64,000 bases of DNA from Fratercula arctica (lineage: Eukaryota > Chordata > Aves > Charadriiformes > Alcidae). Within the stretch, counting starts at the first letter, position 1, and every line of letters begins with the position of its first letter. Below are positions 1 to 27,305 of the stretch, in pieces. The translations under genes and the position numbers were made by a program. A model generated the notes under the pieces. That model ran no database searches and was not told the origin of the DNA. It saw only the letters and a program-made list of their open reading frames with translations. Location of the stretch: contig CANTUZ010000001.1 of the NCBI GenBank assembly GCA_947846985.1, positions 1,240,001 to 1,304,000 of the forward strand. The letters run 5' to 3'.

Positions 1-1930
1 GGATGGTACCCGTGGGAGGTGGGTACCAGGGGCTGGGGGGGGTGGGGGGGGGTGGGAAAGTGATGCCCGTGGGCACGGAGATCTGCGTACTCAGCATCTG
101 GGATGCTCTGATTTGATTTGGGTGCCCCAGCTCGGGGGGTGAAGTCGTCCAGACGGAGCGATGTCCGGCTTCATCCCCAAGGCGATCGCTTACGCTGGGG
201 CTGGGGAGGGGGGGGGGGGTGGCATTAACGCACTAATCCACTTACAAAATTAATTGGGATCATTTCCCTCGCATTCCCAGGTGGATAAAATCCCGCAGGA
301 GGGGCAGGAGCCGGGCTGGGAGGGTTTGCGGGGAGCTGGACGCCTCCAAGCTCCAAGGGTCGTGGCGGTCAAATAATTTCCTTGGAGTTTTTAGGGCGAA
401 GACGGGCTGGGAGATGATTCATTTCCTCGAGGTTCCTCGGCCCCGCAGCTGGCAGGGGGTGATGGCCCCGCGGGGAAGGGCTGTTGCCAAAGCCTGGGCT
501 GATGCCAGCATTCTCCTCCCCCCCCCCCGCCCCCGCCTCAGGGCCAGCACCCATGGGTGCCTCCGCAGCCATGGCAAGGTCCAGCCGGGCTGTGGGTCTG
601 GTTTCCCTCAGCCCAGCACCCCTGTCCTCAGGCTGGGAGCCAGGCAGGACACCCAGCCCTTGTTGTCCCCCCTTTACAAGGCAGGGTGGGGGCCCTGCAC
701 CCCAACTCTGCATCGCTCCGGCAGCAGGATGCTCTCCCAGGTGCCGCGTACCGCTGCCTCCCTTCCCATGCCTCAGTTTCCCCTGGGTTAGATCCGAGCC
801 TGGCGGGCAGCAGGTCCTGGATTTGAGTTCTTTGGGTGCTAACTCCATTTGCCAAGCGCCTGGGTGTCCCCCCCCGAGAGGAACCCCATCTTCCAGGTAC
901 CCCCAAGGGGGCTGAGCATCCCAGCAGGACCCTCGCTGCCTTGGATCTGGCCTCTACCTGCTCCGGAGGGGGGGATCCCCCTCACACTGGGGGGGCTCTG
1001 GGCGGGGAAGCATCACCCCTGAGCTCCCCCATGGGGGAAAAACCCTCTCCATCCCCAAGCCGTGAGGTGTGAGACCCAGTGAGTGCAGGTGCTGGGGGGG
1101 GGGGAATGCGGGACCCCCTCCCATCCTGTCCCCCCTCCCTCCCCACAGCAGGCGTGAGAGGAGCCTTTCCGGAGAGGAAGCTGGCCAGGATGGGATTTCT
1201 CTATTCCATAAACATCTAGACAGGCTGCTGGGGGCGGGGGGTGTTGTTTGGGGCCGGGGGGGGACAGACCCAGCTGCCGCAGCTGGCGGAGCTGAGCATG
1301 GGGATGGATCTGTCCCAGAAACCCCCTCCCTCCCCAGAAAAAAAAAAAACCAAAACCACACCATTTTTGCTGCAGGTGAATTCCCTCCGCTGGAGAAGAT
1401 GGTTTTCCATCCCAGCGGTGTCTGTCAGAGCCTGGGGGGGGCGGGGGGAGCTATTGGGGGTCCCGGCTCTTCCATGGCTGGGTAGGGGATGCTGCTGCCA
1501 CTCTCCGGAAGGAAAAAGATGGGAAAAAACTGAGGGGGGGGGGGGAATAAAAAGGTGCAATTTTCCATGGGGATGAGGGCAGGGCCGCCATGAGGTTTGG
1601 CTTTCCGAAGGCTTTTGTGTTTTCCGAAGGTTTTTGTGCCACGCAGGGCCGCGCCGTGCCCTGGCTCATGGCGGGACGAAGACAAATTGCTTACTCTAAT
1701 GAGCTGATTCATTAATCACCCCGGCGGCTCCAGTGGGAAATATTTGAGGCAGATAACGGCTCCGGCATCATGCCGTGTTGGGGGACGCCAGCATGCCAGC
1801 CCTGGTCCTGTGGGGACAGCGTGGCATGTGTCACCCAGTCCGACGCAGAGGCTGGTGTCCCCATCCTCCCAGGGGACACTGGTCCCAGGGTGATGGTCCC
1901 ATGGGGCCATGGATGCTGTCTGAGCACGAG
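1..1930. other. No gene recognised; mostly unique GC-rich sequence
   Basis: No exon of PDE2A or any other gene could be recognised on either strand. It holds an AT-rich islet at 225-290, an inverted copy of the 15-mer at 769-783, a doubled ttccgaaggcttttgtg-like word near 1600-1640, and a TAAT-rich islet at 1690-1770. Confidence 0.6.
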
Positions 1931-2346
1931 GACCAGCACAGGGACAGGGAGGGGGACAGGGAGAGGGAGAGGGAGGGGGACAGGGACAGGGACAGGGAGA
2001 AGGACAGAGAGGGGGTCAGGGAGAGGGAGGGGGAGGGGGACAGGGAGAGGGAGGGGGAGGGGGACATGGACAGGGAGAGGGACAGAGAGGGGGACAGGGA
2101 GAGGGAGGGGGACATGGACAGGGAGAGGGACAGGGAGGGGGACAGGGACAGGGAGAGGGACAGGGAGAGGGACGGGGAGGGGGACAGGGACAGGGAGAGG
2201 GACAGGAAGGGGGACAGGGAGAGGGAGAGGGACAGGAAGGGGGACTGGGAGAGAGAGAGGGAGGGGGACAGGGACAGGGAGGGGGACAGGAAGGGGAACT
2301 GGGAGAGGGAGGGGGACAGAGGGGGACAGGGAGAGGGACAGGGACA
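1931..2346 (+). repeat. Hexamer purine array GGGACA/GGGAGA/GGGAGG
   Basis: About 69 units of 6 bp, nearly all purine plus C on the + strand. All reading frames are open through it and give dipeptide repeats (RE/RD on the + strand, LPVP or SLSP on the - strand); I treat these as repeat artefacts. Confidence 0.95.
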
Positions 2347-3149
2347 TGGCACTGCTCCCCTCCTCTATCCTGCTCTTCAGGAGCAGCACCCTCAGCTCCC
2401 AGCGTTGTTGGTGACACCCAGCGCCATGTCCCATGTCCCCCGGGTCCGGATGGGCACCGGGAGGTGCCAATGCACCCTGCTACCCGGTATGGATGGATGA
2501 CATCCCCAGGGACAGGGACGGGGTGGCCGGTGGCCCCGTCTCATCACCAGGTGCCGGAGCCTCCCGCTGCGCCAGGGATGCGGGTGCATGCGGAACTGGG
2601 ATAACCCCCCAGGAAGGGGGCTTCTGGGGGCTTTGCTGGGGGGGCGGGGGCACAGGCAGAGGCTGCCCACCTGCACCCCGAAATGCTGGGGGCAGGGGAG
2701 GACGACGACACCCCCATCCCATCCGTGCCCCCCCCCCAACCACTTTGCCCGGTGGCCCCAGGATGCTCGTCAACCCCTCGGCAAACGCGGGGACCTGGCA
2801 CATCACCCGCATCCCCCTTCCCCAGTAGGAATTAGGGGAGCTCCCCCCCCCCCCCCCCCCGCGGCTCCCGGCTCGCCCAGTGCCCCAGGCGCCGGTCCAG
2901 CTCCCGAGGGGGGGGGTCATTAAATAAAAGCCATAAACAGAGCTGACAGCGGGGCCCCAGCGGGGCCTAGGGAAAGGCTATTTTTGGCCAAAGTCAGGAG
3001 AGGGGCGGGTGGCCCGTGGGCTCCGTGCCCAGGGCTCCCGGCCCAGCGCCCCATGGGATGTGCACGGGAGGGTGTGGAGCGTAGCTGTGGCTATGGCATC
3101 CTGGAATGAGCAACCGGGAATACCGCCTGCTTGGGGGGGGGGGAGGAAT
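2347..3149. other. Unique spacer between arrays
   Basis: No gene seen. Contains a C-run at about 2843-2860 and an AT-rich piece with ATTAAATAAA at 2919-2930. Confidence 0.55.
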
Positions 3150-4241
3150 TGGGATGGGAGTGGGATGGGCACAATGAGTGGGTCAAGTGGGATGAGCAGG
3201 ATGAGGGGGATGAGTGGGATAGGGGGATGATTGGGATGAGTGGGATGAATGGGTCGAGTGGGATGAGCGGGATGAGGGGGATGAGTGAGATGAGTGGGAC
3301 AAGTGGGATGAGCAGGATGAATGGGATAGTGAGATGAGTGGGATGAAGGGGAAAAGTGGGATAGAGGGATGAGTGGGATGAGGGGGATGAGCAAGTTGAG
3401 CAAGATGAGTGGGATAAGTGGGATAAGCGGATCAAGGGGGATGGGTGGGATGAGTGGGATGAATGGGTTGAATGGGATGAACAGGATAAGTGAGATGAGT
3501 GGGAAAAGTGGGATGAGCAGGATGAGTGGGATAGTGGGATGAGTGGAATGAACGGGATGAGTGGGATAGAGGGATGATTGGGATGAGTGGGTTGAGTGGG
3601 ATGAGTGGGATGATTGGGATGAGCTGGATGAGGGAGATGAGTGGGTTGAGTGGGATGAACTGGATGAGTGAGATGAGTGGGAAAAGTGGGATGAGCAGGA
3701 TGAGTGGGATAGTAGGATGAGTGGAATGAACGGGATGAGTGGGATAGAGGGATGATTGGGATGAGTGGGTTGAGTGGGATGAGTGGGATGATTGGGATGA
3801 GCCGGATGAGGGAGATGAGTGGGTTGAGCAGGATGAGTGGGTTAAGGGGATCAAGTGGGATGAGTGGGGTAGCGGGATGAGTGGGACGAGTGGGACAAGC
3901 AGGATGAGTGATATGAGCGGGATAAGCAGGATGAGTGGGATAGTGGGATGAGTGGAACGAATGTGCTGAGTGGGATACAGGGATGATTGGGATGAGTGGG
4001 ATGAGCAGGATGAGTGGGATGAGTGGGACAAGTGGGATGAGCAGGATGAGTGGGATAGCGAGATGAGTGGAATGAACGGGATGAGTGGGATAGAGGGACG
4101 ATTGGGATGAGGGGGATGAGAGGGACAAGCAGGACAAATGAGTGGAGTGGGATGAGTGGGATAGTGGGATTAGTGGTATGAGTGGGACAAGTGGGACGAG
4201 TGGGACAAGCAGGATGGGTGGGATGAGCGGGATGAGTGGGA
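3150..4241 (+). repeat. GGGATGAGTG 10-bp minisatellite, about 1.1 kb
   Basis: Units GGGATGAGTG, GGGATGAGCA, GGGATAGAGG and close variants. A higher-order block is visible: the run from gtggaatgaacggg at 3543 recurs at 3721, 178 bp later, with very few differences, and parts recur near 4058. Confidence 0.95.
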
Positions 4242-5098
4242 TGCCCTACCCGCGCCAGCCCCGCTCCCCCCGCTGCCTCCTGTGCAACCGCCCCCCCGCC
4301 CTGCCTGCCTCCGCCGCTCTCTCCTCAGCGTGGGGATGGTGTTTTTTTAGCTCCTGCAGCTTTTTCCAGCCGCTCTGGGGATCGACCCAGATTCCCAGCC
4401 CCATTACACCCGTCACCCGCCTCCAGCTGCCACCTGTCCGTCCCCGCGCCCAGCGTGCTGCCGCCATTTGATGCTCCCAGCAGCCCCGGGGGGGTCCCGC
4501 TCAGGCTCTGCCCCGTCTCCCCCCCAGCACACGGCGGGGATGCCAAGCCCCCGTGGAGGGACCGGAGGGACAGAGGGACGGCAGGACGGCCACCTGGCCG
4601 AGGCCTGGCTGTATTCTACAGTGCATGTGTCTCCAGTGTGAGTAAGCGACTGGAGATGCGGCCCTGTTGGAATAAAACCAGTGCCCATGTCTTCAGCTGG
4701 AAGCGCCCTCGCCGCCGGCCCTGGCCGAGGGGCTGCCACCGGCTTGGGGACGGTCCCCGCAGGGTACCCGTGGTGGCACCGGGGATGGTTGTCAGCAGCA
4801 TGTGTGTGTAGTGCCTGCAAGCTTTCTCCTGGGGGGTTTATGGTGGCGCTGGCAGGGGAACGGCAGGAATCCTCCTGCCAGCGGGGCTCCCTGGGAGGTG
4901 GCTGGCGGGAGCCATGGCGGTGGCCACGGCTCACCTGGCACCCTGCGGCAGACCCGGGGTGGCTCCCCCCAGCCCCTGCACCCTCTGGGTGCCCAGGGCA
5001 GGGTGTGAGGGGGAGCAGGGATGGGTCTGGGGTGGCCCCTGTGTATTAATGCAAAGGAACCAGCGCCGACCTGAATATTTAAGGGGAGGGGAGCCAGG
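4242..5098. other. Unique GC-rich spacer
   Basis: No gene recognised. One AATAAA at 4671-4676 without other sign of a transcript end. CpG-containing but not a clear island. Confidence 0.5.
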
Positions 5099-5536
5099 TT
5101 TGCTGCCCTGCCTGTGCTGCCTGTGCTGCCTGCCCTGCCTGTGCTGCCTGCACTGCGTGCTCTGCCTGCCCTGAGCCCTGCCTGCACTGCCTGCCCTGGC
5201 TGCACTGCCTGCACTGGGCTCTGTCTGCCCTGCCTGCACTGCCTGCCCTGCCTGCGCTGCCTGCACTGGGCTCTGCCTGCCCTCCCTGCCCTGCCTGCCC
5301 TCCCTGCCCTGCCTGCACTGGGCCCTGCCTGCATGGAGTCCTGCCTGCCCTGCCTGCGCTGCCTGCACTGACTGTCCTGCCTGCAAGGGGCCAGCCTGTG
5401 CTGCCTGCCCTGCCTGCACTTGGTCCTGCCTGCCCTGCCTGCCCTGCCTGCCCTACCTGCCCTGCCTGCGCTGCCTGCCCTTCACTGCCTGCCCTGCTCA
5501 CCCTGCCTGCCCTGCCTGCCCCGAGCCCTGCCTGCC
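5099..5536 (+). repeat. CCTGCCTGC/CACTGCCTG array
   Basis: Degenerate 9-15-bp units built from tgcctgccctgcctgcactg, about 440 bp. Related in wording to the arrays at 34262-35075 and 42920-43170. Confidence 0.93.
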
Positions 5537-5549
5537 CCATCGGAGACGA

Positions 5550-6660
5550 GGTGTTGGCATGGCTAGTGTGGGCAATGGCATGGCTACCACTGGGAGTGGT
5601 GTAGCTGGTGAAGGTATTGACATGGCTAGTGCAGGTGTTGGCATGGCTAGTGAAAGCATCGGTGTGGCTAGTGCAGGCATTGGCATGGCTAGTGCAGGTG
5701 TTGACGTGGCTAGCACAGGTACTGGTGTAGCTGGTGCTGGAGATGGCATGGCTAGAGCAGGCACTGACATGGCTAGTGCAGGCATTGTCGTGGCTAGCTC
5801 TAGAGGTGGCATGGCTAGTGTGGTGGTTGTTGTGGCTAGTACAGACATAGGAATGGCTAGTGCAGGCATTGGTATGGCTAGCACAGGTGTTGGCATGGTT
5901 AGTCCTGAGGGTGACAGGCTAGTGCAGGCATTGCCGTGGCTAGCACTGGAAGTGGCATGCCTAGTGCAAGCATTGACATGGCTAGTGCTTGTGTTTGTAT
6001 GGCTTTCGCAGGTGCTGGCATGGCTAGTGCAGGTATTGGCATGGATAGCACTGGGGGTGGTGTGGCTAATGCAGGCACTGGCATGGCTAGCGCTGGCAGT
6101 GGCTTGGCTAGTGCAGGCATTGGTGTGGTTAGCACTGGGGGTGGTGTGGCTAGCTGTCCTGACCATGACACTAGCACAGGTGTCGGTGTGGCTAGCGTAG
6201 GCATTGGCATGGTTAGTGCAGATATTGGTGTGGCTAGTGCAGGCGTTGGTGTGGCTAGTGCAGACATAGGCATGGCTAGCGCTGGGGGTAGCATGGCTTG
6301 TGCAGGCATTGGTGTGGCTAGTGCTGGGGGTGCCATGGCTAGTGCAGATGCTGGCATGGCTAATGCGGGTATTAACGTGGCTAGTGGAGGTATTGGTGGA
6401 GCTAGTGCTGGAGGTGGTGTGGCTAGTGCAGGCATTGGTGTGGCCAGCACTGGGGGTGGCTTTCCTACTGCAGGCATTGGTGTGGCTAGCACTGTCAGTG
6501 GCTTGGCTAGTGCAGGCATTGGCGTGGCTAGCGCTGTTGGTAGCTGGGCTATTGCCAGCGCTGGCATGGTGTTTGGCTGCCTGGTGCAGGCACTGGCGTG
6601 GCTTGTGCGGACGTCGGCGTGGCTAGTGCAGCCATTAGTGTGGCTAGCACAGGATTGCGC
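5550..6660 (+). repeat. 21-bp minisatellite, about 1.1 kb, heptapeptide-coding in form
   Basis: Units of the type catggctagtgcaggtgttg plus one base. Because 21 is a multiple of 3, long frames stay open on both strands (MASAGIG-like heptads on the + strand); one unit near 5915 is a base short and shifts the frame. No start context, splice signals or homologue support a gene. It ends 270 bp before the first PDE2A exon seen. Confidence 0.93.
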
Positions 6661-6926
6661 GTCCCCACGTGTGGCTTCGGGGCCACCTCCCTGCAAGCCC
6701 AGGTGTCCCTGGGGACACCCCTCGTGCCACGCCCCCCAGCGCCGGCTCTCCATCCCCAGTGCTCCCAGTATGCCCAGGGCCCCCCCCGCCCCCCGGACAG
6801 CCATTGACCAAAAAGGGACATTCTGAGCTCAGAAGGGCTGTGGGCACGGTGCTGCTGGGGGGGGTGGCCGGGTGACCGGGGGAGGTGACGGGGGACGGTC
6901 CCCTGACCCCTCTGCTCTCTCCTCAG

Positions 6927-22522
<15,596 letters not shown>

Positions 22523-23544
22523 TGGGAGCCATGGGGAGGGGGGGCGGGTGGGGCATGGGGACCAGGAGCATCCCCAACCCTCGTGCCCCCCAGCCCCTCG
22601 GGAGGAGGTTTGGGGGGACATCAGTGACTCTGGACCACCGCAGTGAGGTCTGCGCCCTGCCAGCACACACTGTCGGTCCTCCCCCACTGGTGGGTGACTG
22701 TCCCCTCTCTCTGGGGCAGGCATTCGGGTGTCCCCTCCACCCGGTGGCCCCCCAGACCCCTCTTTGCTGGGACTCTGCCTTGGTGGCCAAGGTCACTGGG
22801 AGGGGGGCGGGGGGGGCACCGTGGGGCTGTCAGGATGGATGTGCTTTAAATTGCCTTAAGGCTGCAGGTCCTGTCCCCCGTGGGGTGACAATGGGGATGG
22901 TGTCCTTGGTGGAAGCACCCCCGGAGGGGTCGTCCCCCTAAAATGGGTCTGGGGGGTCAGCAGGATGGAGGGGGATGGCGTGGGGCAGGATGGCGAGGGG
23001 CAGTGGGGGTGCTGGTGGGGGTGGGCTGCAGGGGGTGCATGGGGACCCCAGAGGGGGATGTGGGGCTGTGGGAAGGGGGGGCTGAGGACAGAGGGGTCAG
23101 GATCAGGCCCACGGAAGGAGGCTCCAGCTGGAGAAGGGAAGAGGCACCCAGAGCGGGATGGCCATGGGGATGCTTTGCTGGATCCCACCAGACTGGACCC
23201 CACCACGCTGCAGAACCAGCTCCCGCCCAGTATCCCTTGGTTAAATGTCCCCCCCTGGGGCTGCCGGACATGAAGGACTCGTGTCCCTTGCCCAGCCCTG
23301 TCCCACGCGGCCATGTCTCCTGCAAGGGCTACACACGCGCCAAGGCAGGGGGGGCTCCTGCTCCTGGTTTGCACATACCGGGGGCGCCTGCGCTCCCACA
23401 GGGACACTGCAGCGAGTCCGGTCCCCACCGTGTCCCCAGCACATGGGTGTTTCTCTGGCTTGGTACTGTGGTGTCCACCCAGGAGCCTCCTCTCTGCCAG
23501 CGGCTGCACCAGTGACCAACATGTCCATGAGCATCCCCAGCTCT
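22523..23544 (+). other. Presumed PDE2A 3' UTR and downstream flank
   Basis: No exon and no AATAAA is visible. The transcript end of PDE2A cannot be placed. The nearest AATAAA on this strand is at 26535-26540, 4 kb after the stop codon. Confidence 0.5.
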
Positions 23545-24480
23545 CAGTGGCTTCACAACTCCTGCCATACTGACCACCCTGCGTGGACCCTGATGGTCTC
23601 CTGTGGTCCCTCTGGTCCTACAGACTGCCATGCATGGAGCCTGATGGTCTCCTGTGGTCCCTCCAATCCTGTTGACTGCCGTGCATGGACCCTACCACTG
23701 TCCCATGGCCCCTCTGATCCTGCAGGCCACCATGCATAGACCCTGATGGTCTCCTGTGGTCCCTCTGGTCCTCCAGTGCACCATGCATGAACCCTGATGA
23801 TCTCTTGTGGTCCTTCTGGTTCCATCAACTGCCATGCATGGGTCCTGCCATCCTCCTGTGGTCCCTCTGGTCCCGTTGACTGCCATGCATGGACCTCACC
23901 ATCCTCCCATGGACCCTCTGGTCCTACAGACCACCATGCATGGACAGTGATGGCCTCCTGCAGTCTCTCCGGTCCTACTGAGCACCATGCATGGATCCCG
24001 CTGGCCTCCCTGCAGTCCCTCTGTCCGTGCATGGACCCTGCTGGTTTCCCACCATCCTTCCTGCCCTGCTGACTGCCGCACATGGACTCTGCCATCCTCC
24101 CATGGTCCCTCTGATCCTACTGACCACCATGCATGAATGTCATGGCCACCTGCAGTCCCTCTTGTCCTACCGACCACTGTGCATGGACCCTGCCATCCTC
24201 CCATGGTCCCTCTGGTCCTACAGACCACCATGCATGGACAGTGAGGGCCTCCTGCAGTCCCTCTGGTCCTACTGACCACCATGCATGGACCCTGCCATCC
24301 TCCCATGGTCCCTCTGGTCCTACAGACCACCATGCATGGACAGTGAGGGCCTCCTGCAGTCCCTCTGGTCCTACTGACCACCATGCATGGACCCTGCCAT
24401 CCTCCCATGGTCCCACTGGTCCTACTGACCACCATACATGGACTATGCTGGCCTCCCCGTGGTCCCTCCAGTCTCACAAC
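23545..24480 (+). repeat. 51-bp satellite with a 102-bp higher-order unit
   Basis: Units start ccaccatgcatggaccctgc and are 51 bp long. Between 24181 and 24440 two unit types alternate (ccatcctcccatgg and gggcctcctgcag), giving a precise 102-bp dimer: gcatggaccctgcc at 24181, 24283 and 24385. Downstream of PDE2A. Confidence 0.95.
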
Positions 24481-24784
24481 CCAACATGTGTGGACCCACT
24501 CAGACCCAGGGGCTCTGCTCAACCAGCATGGTCCTTCCAGCTGTGCATGACCCAGGTCTTTGTCACCTCAACCAAAGCCACCTGAAACACCCATGAGCAG
24601 GGGGACCAGGGCAGGGTGAGCCCCAGTGAGCAACTCGCCTTGCTGGGGTTGAGCCGAAGGGGATGGTTCAAGGATGAGGGTGGGTGCTGAGCCCCCCTGG
24701 CTGCATCACCCGGCTCATGGGAGCTGGTGGGTTCACCATCACAGCAGGGAAAGGTGATGGAAGTGGCACAGTGAAATCCTGGTG

Positions 24785-24920
24785 CTGCCAAGGTTGATCC
24801 CACCAGGGTTGGTCCCACCAGGGTTGGTCTCATCGGGCTTGGTCCCACCAGCATCGGTCCCACTGGGGTCAGTCCCATTGGGGTTGGTCCCACCAGAGTT
24901 GGTCCCACCAGGGTCAAGGA
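24785..24920 (+). repeat. GGTTGGTCCCACCAG 15-bp repeat
   Basis: About nine 15-bp units with point differences. Confidence 0.92.
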
Positions 24921-25915
24921 CAGCCCAGGTGCAGCCATGGGGCCATTCGCTGCCCCATCCCTGCTCCACCGCAGCATCCCACGGCACCATCCCCACGCTG
25001 AGCCCTGGTGATGCCACAGTGGGTCCCCATGGCACGGCACGATGGCTCCCTCCTGGATCTGGGCTATGGGGCGGCCGTTCCTCTCGTCATCTCGTCTGGA
25101 AGCGACACTTCTCGGGATATGCGGAGCGAGTGTGTCTGTGGGAGCAATGGGGACACCCCAAAGCCAAGCTGCTCCCCAGGATGAAGTGAACTGAATTCCT
25201 TTTGCCTTACCTACTCGGAGATGCCTTTAGCGAGACGCTTTGCCCAAACCCCGGTAGGATGCGCCCAGTGACCGTGTCTGGCTGCTGGCCCATGGCTTTG
25301 CCTATGAGACGTCCCCCCTTCAAACCCTTCTCCCCCCTCCCTATGCCACGAGGTGGGGCAGGGACGGTCCCAGAAGGCAGCAAACCCCCAAACTGCAAGA
25401 GGAGGATCTGCATCATTCCATCAGAGGAGAAACTGCATCACTCCATCCCCGGCGTGATGCTGGCCGTGCCACCAACGTGCCAATGGGCTCCATCCCTGGC
25501 ATGATGCTGGCCATGCCACCAACGTGCCAATGGGCACCACTGCTCCCAACCGGTACCCACAGCCCGGTGCCAATCCGGGGGGGGCCCAGTGATGTGGGGG
25601 TCTTGCTGGTGCCGATGGACGCGGGTTGGGTCCTGCACTGGGGTGCCGCGTACTGGGTACCATGCAGGGATGCCTGTTTCCCAGCTGTATCCCACTTTTC
25701 CAGCCCCCGCTGCTGGTGTGTGTAGGTGGTCGATGCTTTCCTGGCTCCTGCCCATGTACATACCCCCATGGATACTGGGGAGCATGGCCGGCACCCAGCC
25801 CCGCTTGCCCACGCGGGTGCCTGGACGTGCGTGGGCGTGCAAAACCTCCTCCGGCTTCTCTGCCCCCCCCTCTCACCGTGCTGGTTGTTCTGGGCTCCAT
25901 CAGAGCCTGAGGAGG
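24921..25915. other. Unique spacer with one local duplication
   Basis: No gene seen. ggcatgatgctggccatgcc and flanks (about 50 bp) are doubled near 25450 and 25500. Confidence 0.55.
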
Positions 25916-26512
25916 AGACAACTCTTCTCCTTCTCCTTCTCCTTCTTCTCCTTCTCCTTCTCCTTCTCCTTCTCCTTCTTCTTCTTCTTCTTCTTCTTCT
26001 TCTTCTTCTCCTTCTTCTTCTCCTTCTCCTTCTCCTTCTCCTTCTCCTTCTCCTTCTCCCTTTTCTTTTCCTCCTTCTTCCTCTCCTTCTTCTTTCTTCT
26101 TCTCCTTTTTTCTTCCTCCTTCTCCTCCTGCTTCTTCTCCCCCTCCTCCTTCTTTTTCTTCTTCCTCTTCTTTTCTTCATCTTCTCCTCCTCCTTCTTCT
26201 TCTTCTCCTTTTTCTTCTCCTTCTTCCTCTTCTTCTCCTCTTCCTTCTTCTTCCTCTTCTTCTTTCTTCATCTCCTCCTCCTTTTTCTTCTTCTTCTTCC
26301 TCTTCTTCTTCTTTCTTCATCTCCTCCTCCTCCTCCTTCTCCTCCTCCTCCTTCTCCTCCTTTCTCTTCTCCTTCTTCTCCTTTTTCTTCTCCTTCCTCC
26401 TCTTCTTCTCCTCCTCCTTGTCCTCCTTCTTCTTCCTGTTCTCCTCCTCCTCCTTGTTCTTTTTCTTCTTATCCTCCTCCTTCTTCTCCTTCTTTATTAT
26501 TATTATTTTTTT
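25916..26512 (+). repeat. CTT/CTC polypyrimidine tract, about 590 bp
   Basis: Almost pure C/T on the + strand (CTTCTC, CTTCTT, CTCCTC), ending in a T-run and ATTATTATTATT. The other strand is GAA/GAG. It lies between PDE2A and ARRB1 and is the longest purine/pyrimidine-segregated stretch of the window. Confidence 0.97.
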
Positions 26513-26534
26513 TTTGGTGGGTTTGGTTTTCCTA

Positions 26535-26540
26535 AATAAA
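26535..26540 (+). terminator. Isolated AATAAA, possible distal PDE2A poly(A) signal
   Basis: The only AATAAA on this strand I saw between the PDE2A stop and ARRB1. It is just after the polypyrimidine tract. No independent support; it may be chance. Confidence 0.25.
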
Positions 26541-26865
26541 TTTCATACGTCGATCTCCCCGCGGCGGGTTGGTGGGTGCCTCGTGTCAGGTCTCCTGGAG
26601 GATGCTCCAAAGCAGGAGAGGGGTCCCCAAGGATACGCAGCGGCACCAGGGAGGGACAACTTGTGTTTGGGGACCATGCGTGACCGTGTGAGGTGCGCGC
26701 AGTGGGCATGGCCAGCATGGGGACAGCACAGTTTGGGGGTGCAGGGGGGGGTTCCTACCCCCCCAGCCCCCTTCATGGCTCTGGTGGGGACTGGGTGGCT
26801 CCACCTGAGACCTACACACCCCAAAACTACCCTCCAGGGGGACTCCAGGTCAGGCCAGGAGGCTC

Positions 26866-27305
26866 TGACCCCCTCGGGATGCTCCAGCCCCCCAGGATGC
26901 TCCAGTCCCCCCCCAGATGCTCTGACCCCCCCACTAAGCTTCAGTCCCCTGGGATGCTCCAGTGCCCTGGGATGCTCCAGTTCCTCCCCCACATGCTCCG
27001 ACCCCCAACTCTGCTTCAGTCCCCTGGGATGCTCCAGCCCCCCAAGATGCTCCGCTCCCCCCCAGTGCCTTGTTCTCTCCTGGAGTGTTCCAGACTCCAG
27101 TCCCCTGGGATGCTCCAGTCAGCCAGTGATGCTGAAGTGTGGGGGGGAGGGATATCCCAGAATGCTCTAATGCCCTGGGGTGCTCTGGACCTCCCCAGAT
27201 GCACCAGTCCCTCGGGATACTCCAACCTCTGGAATTCTCCAGGCCCCCAGGATACTTTGCCCCATCCCGGCATGCGCCAGCCTCTTGGAATGCTCCAACC
27301 CCCCC
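26866..27305 (+). repeat. GATGCTCCAGTCCCCTGG repeat
   Basis: 15-18-bp degenerate units, about 440 bp, intergenic. Confidence 0.9.

Noticed and set aside
1712..2500. Dipeptide-repeat frames (RE/RD, LPVP, SLSP) in the GGGACA array
   Set aside because: All frames are open because the unit is 6 bp. Without evidence of transcription there is no ground to call a gene or repeat-driven translation.
4671..4676. AATAAA as end of a transcript in the upstream region
   Set aside because: No exon, no splice sites and no downstream GT-rich context; a single hexamer is expected by chance.
23545..24480. CRISPR-like regular repeats of 51 bp
   Set aside because: The units are contiguous and have no unique spacers. 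The sequence is vertebrate; this is a satellite.
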